The notes: generated by a model not told the origin, from the letters alone. DNA of 64,000 nt from Methanosarcina flavescens (GCF_001304615.2 NZ_CP032683.1:2852001-2916000), one strand, 5' to 3'. Positions 49,182 through 59,693 are shown, counted from the first letter of the stretch. Program-made: numbers and translations.

Positions 49182-49871
49182 TTGAATGAAATTATCAGCG
49201 CTATTCTACAGGCAGTAGAATTAATAATGGAACGTGATCCAGAATTAATCGGAATAACCAGATTAAGCCTTTATATCTCATTAACCGCAACATTCATAGC
49301 TTCTTTAATATCAATTCCTATCGGTGGAATAATTTACTTCTATGAATTTCGAGGAAAACGAACCCTGATAAATCTTATTCAAACCCTTTACAGCGTTCCC
49401 ACAGTTTTAGTGGGGCTTTTTCTTTTCCTCCTGATATCTAAACAGGGCCCTTTCGGATTTTTAAATCTTCTTTTTACTCCCACTGGAATGATAATAGGGC
49501 AGACGCTACTCATACTGCCTATTCTCATCGGATTTACTATCACTGCTCTTGTTGGAGTCAGCATCCAAATAAGAGAATTAGCAATCTCTTTGGGAGCCAG
49601 TACTTATCAAACAATAATTACCATCATAAAGGAAGCTCGTTATGCTATAATGAGTGCTGTAATACTTGGGTTTGGAAGGGCTATATCAGAGGTAGGAGTC
49701 GCCATACTCATAGGGGGTAATATCAGAGGTTTTACAAGGAATTTTACCACTGCCATATCTCTTGAAACATCCAGAGGTAATCTGGTACTTTCAATAGCTT
49801 TGGGATTCATACTTCTCTCCCTGGCTCTACTAATCAATTTAGTATTGAATTATCTGCAGGGTAAAGATTAA
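49182..49871 (+). CDS. tupB: tungstate ABC transporter permease
   Basis: A 229-residue permease with about five membrane helices. The ABC permease loop is seen as ELAISLGASTYQTIITIIKEA. It starts at TTG 49182, with AGGTGG upstream. It pairs with TupA and TupC. Gap of 107 bp from tupA and 26 bp to tupC. Confidence 0.92.
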   Translation: MNEIISAILQAVELIMERDPELIGITRLSLYISLTATFIASLISIPIGGIIYFYEFRGKRTLINLIQTLYSVPTVLVGLFLFLLISKQGPFGFLNLLFTPTGMIIGQTLLILPILIGFTITALVGVSIQIRELAISLGASTYQTIITIIKEARYAIMSAVILGFGRAISEVGVAILIGGNIRGFTRNFTTAISLETSRGNLVLSIALGFILLSLALLINLVLNYLQGKD

Positions 49872-49897
49872 TTCAATAGAGCTGGTCAGGTGTAAGG

Positions 49898-50959
49898 ATG
49901 AACATAGTAGAGTTGGAAGAGGTTTACAAAAACTATGGAGACCTCCAGGTTCTCAAGAATATTAACTTACGAATTAAAAGAGGGACCAGTACTGCGCTTG
50001 TTGGTCCAACTGGATCTGGAAAAACTGTTCTTCTCAGATTAATTGATTTACTGGAAAAACCGTCATCTGGAAATATATATTTTGAAGGTACGAACGCTAA
50101 TGAATCGAATGATGTTCGGCTGGATATAAGAAGGAAAATTGGAATGGTTTTTCAAAAGCCGCTTGCTTTTAAGGCCAGCGTTTATGATAATATCGCTTAT
50201 GGCTTGAGAGTCAGGGGTAGAAAAGAGAATATGGATAAGAAGATCAAAGAAATCCTTGAGTTGATTGGTCTTCCAGGTTACGAGAATAGAAATGCGCTTA
50301 AATTATCAGGTGGTGAGACTCAAAGGCTTGCACTTGCACGGGCGATGATTACAGATCCCAGGTTACTGTTACTTGATGAACCGACTGCAAATCTTGATCC
50401 TATATCTAAAAAGAAAATGGAAGAACTAATTCTGAAAATTAACCGTGAATCTGAAACAACCATTATAATGACTACTCATGACCTTTCACAGGGTCAAAAG
50501 CTTGCAGATAGAATGATTATACTCTGTAATGGTCAGATCCTGCAATCTGGAACACCCGATAGAATATTTAGAAAACCTAAAAATAGATTTGTGGCTGACT
50601 TTGTTGGTATTGAAAATGTAATGAGTGGTCAAATTGAGGATAGTTCAGATGGTCTTGTAAAAATCAAAACAGATTTCATAACAGTATTTGCTTTATCAGA
50701 AAAAAAAGGTAAAGTTCATTTTACTATACGACCTGATGAGATAACAGTATCCAGGGAAAAGGTGCAAACAAGTGCCAGAAATACAATTCAAGGTAAAGTT
50801 TATCAGATAATTGACACAGGATCACTTATAAAATTGCTAGTAGACACTGGAGAGTTGTTTACTGTGTTTATAACACGCGAATCTCTCAATGAGCTTAATA
50901 TTTCTGTAGGAATCAATATCTGGTTGTATTTTAAGGCATCTGCTGTACATGTATTTTAA
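49898..50959 (+). CDS. tupC: tungstate ABC transporter ATP-binding protein
   Basis: A 353-residue ABC ATPase: Walker A GPTGSGKTV, Q-loop GMVFQKPLAF, signature LSGGETQRLALARA and Walker B LLLLDEPTANLD. Residues after about 235 hold a MOP/TOBE-type oxyanion-binding domain. It powers uptake of tungstate for W/Mo enzymes such as formylmethanofuran dehydrogenase. Last gene of the operon. Confidence 0.93.
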   Translation: MNIVELEEVYKNYGDLQVLKNINLRIKRGTSTALVGPTGSGKTVLLRLIDLLEKPSSGNIYFEGTNANESNDVRLDIRRKIGMVFQKPLAFKASVYDNIAYGLRVRGRKENMDKKIKEILELIGLPGYENRNALKLSGGETQRLALARAMITDPRLLLLDEPTANLDPISKKKMEELILKINRESETTIIMTTHDLSQGQKLADRMIILCNGQILQSGTPDRIFRKPKNRFVADFVGIENVMSGQIEDSSDGLVKIKTDFITVFALSEKKGKVHFTIRPDEITVSREKVQTSARNTIQGKVYQIIDTGSLIKLLVDTGELFTVFITRESLNELNISVGINIWLYFKASAVHVF

Positions 50960-51414
50960 TCAAGGATGAAACAGAAAATGGAGCCTTTTGAACTTTAGAA
51001 TATTAAGCCTGCCAGCTGTATCGAATTCAGGGAATTTTGAAGCAATAAGGTTAATAAAACAGGATAGCAAGATATAAAATAAATTAAAAAGAAATTAATT
51101 AGAAACACTGTGAGCTACTGGAAAAGCGTAAAAGGAAGATGAAATGTTAGATCCACTGTATAATAAAAAAGCTTATGTATTATAAGTTCAACCATAACTT
51201 TATGGATAAGTTAGCCGAAGCAATCACTTATATCGTAGTTCTGGTTTTTGCATTCTGGTTCGTTAAAATATCTGTCACTTTAATTCCTGAAATGTTAAAG
51301 TTTCCATAAACCAGCGTGCAAGTTCAGAACTTTTATTATTCAAGGATGCCGTCTTTCAGGAACATTGCTTCTCAAGAATATTTTTTCAGAATATCGTACT
51401 TCTTTAATCTGTTT
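50960..51414. other. intergenic with a possible small membrane peptide
   Basis: A 455-bp spacer between tupC and the histidine kinase, which are convergent. It contains a 44-codon frame (51175-51309). Confidence 0.5.
51175..51309 (+). CDS. possible 44-residue single-helix membrane peptide
   Basis: Frame from ATG 51175 to TAA. About residues 19-40 form a clean hydrophobic helix (ITYIVVLVFAFWFVKI), flanked by charged residues. There is no good ribosome site, so it may be chance; a second ATG ten codons in is an alternative start. Function unknown. Confidence 0.3.
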   Translation: MYYKFNHNFMDKLAEAITYIVVLVFAFWFVKISVTLIPEMLKFP

Positions 51415-53460
51415 TCATACTTCACAGGCATTTTCTCTGAATTTTATCCTGAATTCGGTCCCTGCTCCTCTTATAAGCTCAATGCTGCCTTCGATCTGTT
51501 CCACGAGGATATTTACAAGTTGAAGCCCGAGAGAAGTGATATGCCTGAAATCGATTTCTTCCGAAAGCCCTATTCCGTTATCCGAGACAATCAGTAAATA
51601 TTCAGAGGTTTCACGCCTGCCGGTGCCTCTATCTTCACCCTCGATTTTGTCGCTGCCTAACCTGTGCAATTTTATCTGGATTTCTCCTTTTCCTTTGGGA
51701 AAAGCATGTTTTAGTGAGTTGGATACAAGTTCGTTAATAATAATCCCGAGAGGAATTCCGGTGTCCATTCCGAGAAAAACACTTTCGAGGTCAAGTTTTA
51801 AGTGAATATCCTGATTGCCAACCACGTATGAACTGAAAAGCTCATTTGCAAGTTTCTGGAGGTATGTTTTAAAATCAAAGGTCTCAAAGTTTCCGGTTTC
51901 TCCTGTTTTATAGAGCTCTTCATGAATTAGAGACATCGACATAACCCGGTTCTGGCTGTCATGGAAGGACTCCCTTACCTCCCTGTCGCTGAAATGTTCA
52001 GCCTGGAGGCTTAATAAGGATGAGATCACCTGCAGGTTGTTCTTGATTCTATGGTGAATTTCTTTTTTCCGGATTTCTTCGGTTTTCAGAAGGGCTTGCT
52101 CGGCTTTTTTAAGTTCAGTAATATCAAGCATCACACCTACGATTCCGATTATGTCACCAGATACACTGCTGTAAGTAGCCTTATGGGCAAGAAAATTTCT
52201 TTCCTTTCCATTTACGGCGCACGGTATTTTCAGTTCATGAGGTATGCTTTTACCTTCCTCAAGAAGAATCCTGTCATAATAGGTAGAGACTTCGATGGTT
52301 TTATCCGAAAACTGCTTCCTGAACTCAAACATTGAATGCCCTATTACCTTTTCTTTTGGAAGGCCAAGCATTTCTCTGGCAAATCTTTCGTTGCATCCCT
52401 GGTAGATTCCCTCCAGATTCCTGTAAAAGACCGGGGAGGGGATGGCATCCAGGAAGGTTTCCAGAAAATACACATTATTCTGAAGGGCTTTCTCAACCTG
52501 CTTGCGTCCTGCAATCTCCTCGGTAAGCCTCTCGTTTATTCTTATAAGTTCTGAGGTTCTCTGTTTAACCAGTTCCTCAAGCTGTTCCTTGTACTGGCGG
52601 AGTTCTTCTTCAGCATGCCTGCGTTCGATTACTTCAGAGATTAGAAAAGCGACCGAGTTGAGGAAATACGTGTCATCCGCAGTAAATCTTTTTGGTCTCC
52701 TTGAGTGGGCACTCAATACTCCAAAAGGCTTCTCTATCTTTCCTATAGTGACACTTATCCCGCTGGCTATATCATGCTCTTTCAGAAAAGGTGAAGCGCT
52801 AAAACGTTTTTCCTTTTTAAAATCCCTTACAATTACCGCAACTTTCGAGTATATAGTGTACCCTGCCTGGTATTCTTTACTCCCACTGACGATAACCTTT
52901 CCTACAAATCCTGGCTTCCAGCCTTCACTTGCCCTGAGCAGAAAATTTCCATCAGGACAAAGTTCCATAATTTTACTGTACTCGACACCAAGAGTTCTTG
53001 CAACCAGTTTTACACTTTCGTCCATAAAAGCCTGCAGGCTTTCGCACCTGAGAGCCATCCTTCCTATGTTATGGAGTGCATCACTCTGCCGCTCTTTGAT
53101 CCGAAGTTTTTCTTTCAGTTTTTTATGGTTGGTTACATCAAATCCGTAAACATTAACCTGATCCTCCCCTTCAAGCGGGTGAAATGAGACAAGATAAACC
53201 TTTTTTCTAAACTTCATTTCTGTTTTTTCAGGATTTACTCGGGAAATTACTCTTTTTACGGTATTTTCAATAGATGAGGGGACTTTCTCTCCTATTTTTA
53301 TGCCCCATTCATGAAGGATGAGCTCTGCTGCCCGATTCGAATAGATAACCCTTCCATCCCTTCCTATCCTCAGTACAGGATAAGGGCTCTGAGAAACAAA
53401 ATTTTCCACTTCCATTCCTCTATGTTTTCTCTTCAAACTGCTTCCTTTTAAAACCTGCAC
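51415..53460 (-). CDS. sensor histidine kinase (PAS-GAF-PAS-HisKA_2)
   Basis: A protein of up to 681 residues, soluble. Domains in order: PAS (about 20-120), GAF (about 130-280), a coiled-coil linker (RQYKEQLEELVKQRTSELIR), a second PAS (about 335-455), then HisKA_2 with the phospho-acceptor His in IHHRIKNNLQVISSLL, and HATPase (ISDN/G boxes: VSDNGIGL). It phosphorylates an unknown response regulator. The start is uncertain: GTG 53460, TTG about 53430 (after GGAAGCAG) or ATG 53415. It may work with the receiver at 41.6 kb, but there is no direct evidence. Confidence 0.9.
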   Translation of the reverse strand: MQVLKGSSLKRKHRGMEVENFVSQSPYPVLRIGRDGRVIYSNRAAELILHEWGIKIGEKVPSSIENTVKRVISRVNPEKTEMKFRKKVYLVSFHPLEGEDQVNVYGFDVTNHKKLKEKLRIKERQSDALHNIGRMALRCESLQAFMDESVKLVARTLGVEYSKIMELCPDGNFLLRASEGWKPGFVGKVIVSGSKEYQAGYTIYSKVAVIVRDFKKEKRFSASPFLKEHDIASGISVTIGKIEKPFGVLSAHSRRPKRFTADDTYFLNSVAFLISEVIERRHAEEELRQYKEQLEELVKQRTSELIRINERLTEEIAGRKQVEKALQNNVYFLETFLDAIPSPVFYRNLEGIYQGCNERFAREMLGLPKEKVIGHSMFEFRKQFSDKTIEVSTYYDRILLEEGKSIPHELKIPCAVNGKERNFLAHKATYSSVSGDIIGIVGVMLDITELKKAEQALLKTEEIRKKEIHHRIKNNLQVISSLLSLQAEHFSDREVRESFHDSQNRVMSMSLIHEELYKTGETGNFETFDFKTYLQKLANELFSSYVVGNQDIHLKLDLESVFLGMDTGIPLGIIINELVSNSLKHAFPKGKGEIQIKLHRLGSDKIEGEDRGTGRRETSEYLLIVSDNGIGLSEEIDFRHITSLGLQLVNILVEQIEGSIELIRGAGTEFRIKFRENACEV

Positions 53461-54042
53461 ATTCCGCAGATAAGAATTAAAAATTAGAGCTGTAGGGTTT
53501 TAAAACCCTGAGTTCCAGAACCAGATATAATCTTATCACCAATGGAGTAAATTAAACCTGTAATTTTTTTTCTTTGCCCCCTTTCTTTACTCCAAAGACA
53601 TGTCTCTTGTTTATACTAGCTTTTTATAATATATTATCTTGATTTTTTACTTTATATTGTTTTATTTTCATTTTTATTGGTTATTTTTATTTTTATTGGT
53701 TTTGATTCTATTCTTATTGGTTTTGTTTTCATCCATTTTTATTCTACCCTGATTTTACTTTTATCTTGATTTTTGTACCCCCTTAAATCCACACTCTTCA
53801 AATATACTCATAGAACATATTCTTATAATACACTCTTCAAATATTTAGTTTTGAGGGAATTAAGTTTAGGAACTGCAGCCAGCTAGCGTTAAGTATATTA
53901 ATAGTTAAGCGCCCGAAAACTTTTAGACTATATAGGATATTAGGAAAATCTATATATGCCTGCACTACAAATATAGTATGTTGAGGAGAGAAATCGAACC
54001 TAAGATTACAAAGGTAAATACATTTAAAAAGAGGTGATAAAA
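53461..54042. other. intergenic with short T-rich repeats
   Basis: 580 bp between the divergent kinase and small-protein genes. A T-rich block (53655-53750) has several copies of TTTTTATTGGTT. No ORF or RNA supported. Confidence 0.4.
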
Positions 54043-54255
54043 ATGGAGAAACTCAGAAATCTGATTATCAAGAACGTGGCAATATTCAATGAAGCGTTCC
54101 CGGACAGATTCTGCCACAGCCCCGATGTCATCTCCGCAATCTCGCATGACTATAAGTTCACTTACGGACAGGTTGAAAACGAGATCGAGAAGATGGTCCA
54201 TGAAGGGATTCTTGATGCAGAACTCTCGGACTGGTACGAAATAAAGCTCGTATAG
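54043..54255 (+). CDS. small conserved-looking helical protein
   Basis: A 70-residue protein (MEKLRNLIIKNVAIFNEAFP start), all-helical with an acidic surface and no membrane segment. GAGGTGAT immediately before the ATG supports a real start. Its helix pattern resembles a winged-helix or small partner protein; I do not recognise the family. It ends in UAG. Confidence 0.6.
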   Translation: MEKLRNLIIKNVAIFNEAFPDRFCHSPDVISAISHDYKFTYGQVENEIEKMVHEGILDAELSDWYEIKLV

Positions 54256-54644
54256 GAAGCCTGCTGCATTTCGAACCAAAATTTAAGAAGTGGAATCACA
54301 AATCAATGCAAGACGACATAAAAGGCTAACTGAAAAATAATTAATGGATTGAATATCCCGGGATTACCGGGTGCATAGCCGCTTGGTTAAGTATTTGCAC
54401 GCCGATACAGGTGTTCAAATCGGATAAAGAAATATATGAAAATCACGGCGAAAACTCCGGCAGGCGATGAATTCGCTCGAAGTTTCGCAGATAACTAAAT
54501 TCTTTTTCCCTAAACCTTTTAATTTTGAATAATTTCCAGTAATGGCATAATGACAAGCACTGTCTTCAACCTTTTTCTGAGAGGCATTTTCCACATTTTC
54601 TGCAACCTTTTTTCCTTTCCGTTTTCTGAAGCAACAATCATGTC
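54256..54644. other. intergenic with a tRNA-like fragment
   Basis: A 390-bp spacer. At about 54370-54424 a D-arm-like AGCCGCTTGGTTAA and a T-arm-like GGTGTTCAAATCGG are present, but the rest does not fold as a tRNA. Otherwise AT-rich. Confidence 0.35.
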
Positions 54645-55100
54645 TTAATAACTTTGATCCAGGGATAGTCTTGAACCGAATTTTGGTTCATAACTTTTAA
54701 GCGCTGTTACCCAGTTCTCTCCATCCCATTTTTTCCCGTAAATCATTATCATAGCGCGATTTAACAAAAGTTCTTCTCCCGAGTCAATGAAACCGTTTCC
54801 ATTCTTGAGTCCGTGTTCAAAAGCATATCTAAGGCGCCAAGAATACCACTCTAAAAATCGCAGGTTTGCTTCGAATTTCGATATCTCTAAATTCTTCATA
54901 AAGAACTCGATACAGATTTCCTGAAGTTGATCCTGTCTCGGTAGCCAGATATAATTAATAGAATTATTTCCGGGATATAATAAAACCTCAACTTCTTCAA
55001 AAACAGGATTGTAAACAAAATCTCCGGATTGGAACATCCATTTCCTCTGAATTTCCTTCGCTAATGAGCACATTTTGATATATTTTTCTGATGTATCCAT
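54645..55100 (-). CDS. hypothetical protein, possibly phage-type
   Basis: A 151-residue protein from ATG 55100 (MDTSEKYIKMCSLAKEIQRK), with GAGG upstream. It has the pattern WLPRQDQLQEI and WRLRYAFEHGLKNGNGF seen in some phage-encoded hypothetical proteins; this is recollection, not a search. No membrane segment. Isolated between noncoding regions. Confidence 0.6.
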   Translation of the reverse strand: MDTSEKYIKMCSLAKEIQRKWMFQSGDFVYNPVFEEVEVLLYPGNNSINYIWLPRQDQLQEICIEFFMKNLEISKFEANLRFLEWYSWRLRYAFEHGLKNGNGFIDSGEELLLNRAMIMIYGKKWDGENWVTALKSYEPKFGSRLSLDQSY

Positions 55101-55739
55101 TTTAACCAACCTCAAAATAAATTATGAGTTATAGGTTAAAAGGAGCACCCGAGCTGTGTGAAAGTATTCACCTGAGATGGTTCTTATAGTGAGCCACGGT
55201 TTTGAACCCTTCTCAATAATTTCAATCGCGTTTCTATTCAGGGATGTGCTATAAGCGGGTCAGCGCTAATATCCCGAAACTTTATTGATTATCATTGTGC
55301 TGAATTCGGTACATTGGGACAAATTGTCTCATCGAAATATGCTGCAAATCCTGAAACCTGCTCCCAAATAATTTTTCGATATTTATTATATATTCAGATC
55401 GTTATTTTTTGCGGTATGTCAGAGAGTTACTCTGGTATCGACTGACGAGCCCTAAAGGGTTAAACTTCATAGTTCGCTCCGGTTTTTTTGTACAAAATCT
55501 CAAAAGGAGGCAAAAAACTGGAAATAGTATTTAAGGTAACGACCCAAGAGATAAAGGATCTCTTTTATCCCTTGATGTTCGGTTGCTCTGTCCTGATCAG
55601 CATGTTCGCCGTGCGGTAAGGCAGAGTACTATAAGGGGCTCTCGGCATACCACTTCTTGATTCCGCTTAGATACACTAAATTCTTTAAAAAAGCTCAAGA
55701 ATGGATCATTTGATGTCATTCACTAAAATAAGTAATAAA
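55101..55739. other. intergenic with a possible short peptide
   Basis: 640 bp upstream of the endonuclease III-like gene's 3' end and the hypothetical gene. It holds AAGGAGG at 55504-55510 and a 33-codon frame from a CTG at 55518 to TAA 55619 whose residues look like a membrane peptide (LFYPLMFGCSVLISMFAVR). No ATG, so unclear. Confidence 0.4.
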
Positions 55740-56528
55740 TTACTCATCAAAAGATATACATTTCAGCAAAATATCATTACCCCAATTGCCTTTTTTCTGA
55801 TAATATCTTTTGGCATGCTAAACAAGCAGAGCATGATATTCCTGGTACACAGCCAGGTCTTGAGGCAAATTTTCTTCAAACAGGGCTTTGATTTCGTTAT
55901 ATTCTGCTTTTTCATCAACAAGACCAAGGTTTGTTACTATTCTTTTTGTGTAGGTATCAACGACAAAGGAAAGCTGTTTAAAGGCATACAGCAGGATAGA
56001 ATCCGCAGTTTCGGGACCCACGCCTTTTAACGAAAGAAGCTCTTCCCGTGCAGGAACTCGGTCTCCAAGCTCCGAAAACCAGTCTGCAAGGGTTTTCAGG
56101 CGCATTGCTTTCTGGTTGTAGTAGCCTGCCGGTCTGATAGCTTCTTTCAGGGCTTCCGGATCAAGGGAAAGAATTGCTTCTGGGCAAAGAGCATTTATCT
56201 GTTTAAGGTTGGAGAGAGCTTTTTCAACCTGTATCCAGCTCGTATTCTGGGTTAGCAGGGCTCCGCAGATAATTTCAAACTGCTGGTTCCGGGTTTGAGG
56301 ATAGGTATAGTCGGCAGGATGGTATCCCTGGACAGAACCGGTTTTTGAGGGGACTGCAAAGCCAGTTTTTTGAAGATCGGTCAAAGGCCACCAGCCCTGG
56401 GGGCCGTATAAGGCAAAAAGACAGTCATAGATCTTTCCGATAGCAGGTTCAGAACCTGTTGGTCCTGTTATTTTGCTTATCCTTATATCCGTTCTTCCGA
56501 TGCCGGAATTTTGAACACGATTTTTCAT
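55740..56528 (-). CDS. endonuclease III-like HhH-GPD base-excision enzyme with in-frame UAG
   Basis: A 236-residue frame from ATG 56528 ends at TAG (plus 55818-55820) after YQEYHALLV. It continues in phase as HAKRYYQKKGNWGND to TAA at 55740, restoring the usual end of this family. The helix-hairpin-helix LKGVGPETADSILLYAF and catalytic Asp (FVVDTYTKR) are intact. It repairs damaged bases by N-glycosylase/lyase activity. The UAG either encodes pyrrolysine or truncates 26 codons. The Fe-S Cys of canonical Nth is not visible. Confidence 0.8.
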
Positions 56529-56647
56529 TTCAGTACTTTTAGGGTAAGGAATTATTTAAAGTCGTCCTTTTCTTCACCTTTTTTTCACCCGTTCCTGTGT
56601 TTTTTCATTAACCTGATTCAATCCCTGGAAAAGCTGCTTTTATCGAT

Positions 56648-58018
56648 TTATTCATATCTCAATGCATCCACAGGCTTCAATTCCGAGGCGTTCTTTGCAG
56701 GCACTAACCCTGCAATCAAACCCACGAGTATGGAAACAAAGGTTGCAACAAAGGCAGCTTTAAGGCTGAGGGCGAACTCGAAGGGAACATTCATTCTAAT
56801 TGAGAGGAAGAGAAGGACTGCCTGCACTGCAGCTGTGCCGAGGAGAATGCCTATAATCCCGCCTACAAGGCTGATCATCGCGGAGTTGCAAAGAAAGATC
56901 AGCATTATATCCCTGTTTTTTGCCCCTATGGCTTTCATTATCCCGATCTCTTTAGTTTTTTCGAGTACAGATGTAAACATGGTATTGGCAATCCCTGTAG
57001 AACCTACAAGAAGAGAAATCCCTGCAATAAATGCCAGGAAAGCTGTAAGCCCGTTAATCAATTTTCTGACGCCTTCTATTGCTTCTCTGTTGGAATTAAC
57101 ATAGAAATCCTGGGTATCCTCATTAACTCTTCTTGAAATTCTTAGTTTATTCTCAATTTCCTGAATCGAGGAGCTATAGTCAGCTCCTTTGTAAAGTTTT
57201 AATTCTATTGAGCTGTAGGTTTCCCTCTCAGGAAGATCCTCATCACTGGCAAGAGAATATACATCCTGGTAAGGCATATAAACGCTGCTCCCGAAAAGCC
57301 CGGTAAAGCCTCCCAGGAGCCCGCCACTCTCTTCCAGAATTCCGATCACCCGGTATGACTTTCCATTTAACAGGATCATCTGGTTGAGCCTAATTTCCTT
57401 CCCAAAGCTCTCCTTTGCAAGCTCGTTTGAAAGAACCACGACGTTCCTATCCCCGGCTTTCAGCATCCTTCCCTGCTCCAGTTCTTTCTTTGAGATTCTG
57501 GGCCATACTCCAGGGTCCACACCTTTGACCCAGACCCAGGTACTCTCACCCCCAAATTTCAGTTCCGCATCCTTTTCAACATTAACATTAATATATTCAA
57601 TAGCCGGAATACTGCGCAGAGCAAACACATCCATTTTTGTGAGCTCAGCTTCTTCTATGGAATCAGATTCGAGATAATCGGACATATCGGTCTCGGTTTC
57701 CTTTTTTCCCCTGTCGGTTTCTATATTTATTTCCGAACTTACTCCCGAATACTCTGAACTTTCTTCAGGATCTTCCAGGTTTTCTATTACGAATTCTTCA
57801 TCGGTTATGTGGAAAGGAGTCGAAGCTACTATTGTGATAGTATCGCCCCCGAAACCCTCCAGAGTCTCAGTCACTTCTTTCTCGAAATACTCCCCTGTAG
57901 TGACGATTGCCATTACCGAGGCAATGCCTATTATCACTCCTATAATTGTCAGCCAGCTTCTCAGCTTATTGGCTTTAACCATACTCAGGGCAATTTTTAA
58001 AATTTTCCCGGTTTTCAT
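56648..58018 (-). CDS. MacB/FtsX-type ABC transporter permease
   Basis: A 456-residue permease: an N-terminal helix (LRSWLTIIGVIIGIASVMAI), a large extracellular domain (about 45-330), then three C-terminal helices with the cytoplasmic loop EIGIMKAIGAKNRDIM. With the ATPase at 59.7 kb it should form an export or envelope-related transporter. Follows the COG1361 gene by 34 bp in the same direction. Confidence 0.9.
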   Translation of the reverse strand: MKTGKILKIALSMVKANKLRSWLTIIGVIIGIASVMAIVTTGEYFEKEVTETLEGFGGDTITIVASTPFHITDEEFVIENLEDPEESSEYSGVSSEINIETDRGKKETETDMSDYLESDSIEEAELTKMDVFALRSIPAIEYINVNVEKDAELKFGGESTWVWVKGVDPGVWPRISKKELEQGRMLKAGDRNVVVLSNELAKESFGKEIRLNQMILLNGKSYRVIGILEESGGLLGGFTGLFGSSVYMPYQDVYSLASDEDLPERETYSSIELKLYKGADYSSSIQEIENKLRISRRVNEDTQDFYVNSNREAIEGVRKLINGLTAFLAFIAGISLLVGSTGIANTMFTSVLEKTKEIGIMKAIGAKNRDIMLIFLCNSAMISLVGGIIGILLGTAAVQAVLLFLSIRMNVPFEFALSLKAAFVATFVSILVGLIAGLVPAKNASELKPVDALRYE

Positions 58019-58052
58019 GGAACACAGACTCCATTTTCCGCGTTCTTTCGAT

Positions 58053-59447
58053 TTACCTGTCCGGGTCCTCGGATTTCATTTCATTGAACTCTTTTTCCTG
58101 CGCATTCCTCATTTCCATTTTTTTCTGGTGTTTTTTGTAACCCACAACGCATATTGCACAGGCAAGCATAGCGAATCCGGCCTTGTATTTAAATGAGCTT
58201 GAACCGCTCTCTTTTGGCACACCAGACTCAACTGACGGGGAAAAAGGTGCGGAGTAAAGGGTTAATTGCTTTTCCTCGACCTGCCTGATCCCATCATTTG
58301 AGGTATAGCTGATCTCAAATTTTATAGGCAGGTCTGCCCCTACCTCTTTTGGCTTAAGATTGAAATCGGCAATTGTCATGTCGCCTTTTGGCAGGTTCCC
58401 AAGCATTACGGAGTTACTTCCGTCCGTAACAGTCCAGTTTGCCTGCAGGGGAACAGAAATCTTAACTGAGTTTGCCCCGTTGTTCCCTATATTCGAAACC
58501 GAAAAAGTGTAAGACCCTGTTGGTCCTCTTTCCATGAACGCAATATCAAACTCAGTTGTGCCTCCGATATAGATTCCAGCCTTGCTTTTTATCTCTTTTC
58601 GCTTCTGGTTTTCTACAGTGCCCGCTTCCGTGATAGTCTTGAGTTCTTCAATATCGTCATATGTGAGCACCATATCCAGCTTATACATGCCTGGCTTCGT
58701 ATTGACGTTCGTCAGGACCTCGAAACTGACATTTGCAGTATCTCCTATGTCAATAAGGTTAATGTGCTTGACATTGCTGGAACCCACAGGCAGGATCACA
58801 TCACCTGTACATTCCCAGGAAAACATTGCATTTTTCAAAGGAGAGTTCCCCACATTCTTTATGCCGAAGACGAGATTGGTCTTCGTTCCGGGCACCATTT
58901 TTTCAACACTGATATATTCGATTTCAGCGTTTGATTCGCTATCAACTTCTATATTGAGTTCTTTAGTAAGAGCAAGCCGGTTTCCGTCTCCTTTCGTATA
59001 AGCGTACACTTTCAGGGGATACTTGCCTGCATTGACGCTGTTCTCAAGCCCGAGCTTGAATTTCACGACTTTTCTGCGGTTGTCTTCAGAGCGTTTTCCC
59101 AGAGTGCCGATGTTCTGTACAAGTTTCTCGCCGGCAAGAGCTTTGAAAGGATAACTGGGCTTGATTTCCAGCACACAGTCCTCTAGATCCTTATATCCCA
59201 TGTTCTGGACTGAAAGCCTGACTTCAAGGATATCCCCGGGTTTTACGGGGTCAGGGACCTGGTTGAGCAGGTCGATAGTTAAGCCTTTGTCAAGGCCCAC
59301 ACTTACATAAGAAGTTCTTTTATCCTCAGAGTTGCTGTCATCTTCAAGGTTGCTCTTATCCTCAGATGTGTCTTCTGCCAAGACAGGTTGAGCGAGTGAG
59401 AAGAGCAGTAAAAGAAAGCAAACAAAACCTGTAAATTTAAAATCCAT
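58053..59447 (-). CDS. COG1361-type surface protein with C-terminal anchor
   Basis: A 464-residue exported protein. Residues 1-24 are a signal peptide; the body is beta-rich with repeated CARDB/COG1361-like units (PGDILEVRLSVQNMGYKDL); about residues 417-435 form a membrane helix followed by a short charged tail. Such proteins sit between an ABC ATPase and permease and probably bind the substrate outside. Confidence 0.85.
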   Translation of the reverse strand: MDFKFTGFVCFLLLLFSLAQPVLAEDTSEDKSNLEDDSNSEDKRTSYVSVGLDKGLTIDLLNQVPDPVKPGDILEVRLSVQNMGYKDLEDCVLEIKPSYPFKALAGEKLVQNIGTLGKRSEDNRRKVVKFKLGLENSVNAGKYPLKVYAYTKGDGNRLALTKELNIEVDSESNAEIEYISVEKMVPGTKTNLVFGIKNVGNSPLKNAMFSWECTGDVILPVGSSNVKHINLIDIGDTANVSFEVLTNVNTKPGMYKLDMVLTYDDIEELKTITEAGTVENQKRKEIKSKAGIYIGGTTEFDIAFMERGPTGSYTFSVSNIGNNGANSVKISVPLQANWTVTDGSNSVMLGNLPKGDMTIADFNLKPKEVGADLPIKFEISYTSNDGIRQVEEKQLTLYSAPFSPSVESGVPKESGSSSFKYKAGFAMLACAICVVGYKKHQKKMEMRNAQEKEFNEMKSEDPDR

Positions 59448-59693
59448 CTATATCCCTCAGTTTACCAATTTTATATATCTAAAGAAGTACCGGAAAGGTT
59501 TTATCGAGCGCATACTTCGAAATACATTCGAATATTTCTGAGATGATCTGAGTACTATCTGAATACAACATTATGAGTTTGAAAGTCCTGATAATTTTGA
59601 AAATTTCTAAATGATCCAGAAAATCTTCTAATAATTTCCCGAGTGTCATCTTAAAGCCTGGAAACGTTGATAGCCTTCCTCTCAGGCTTCAGT

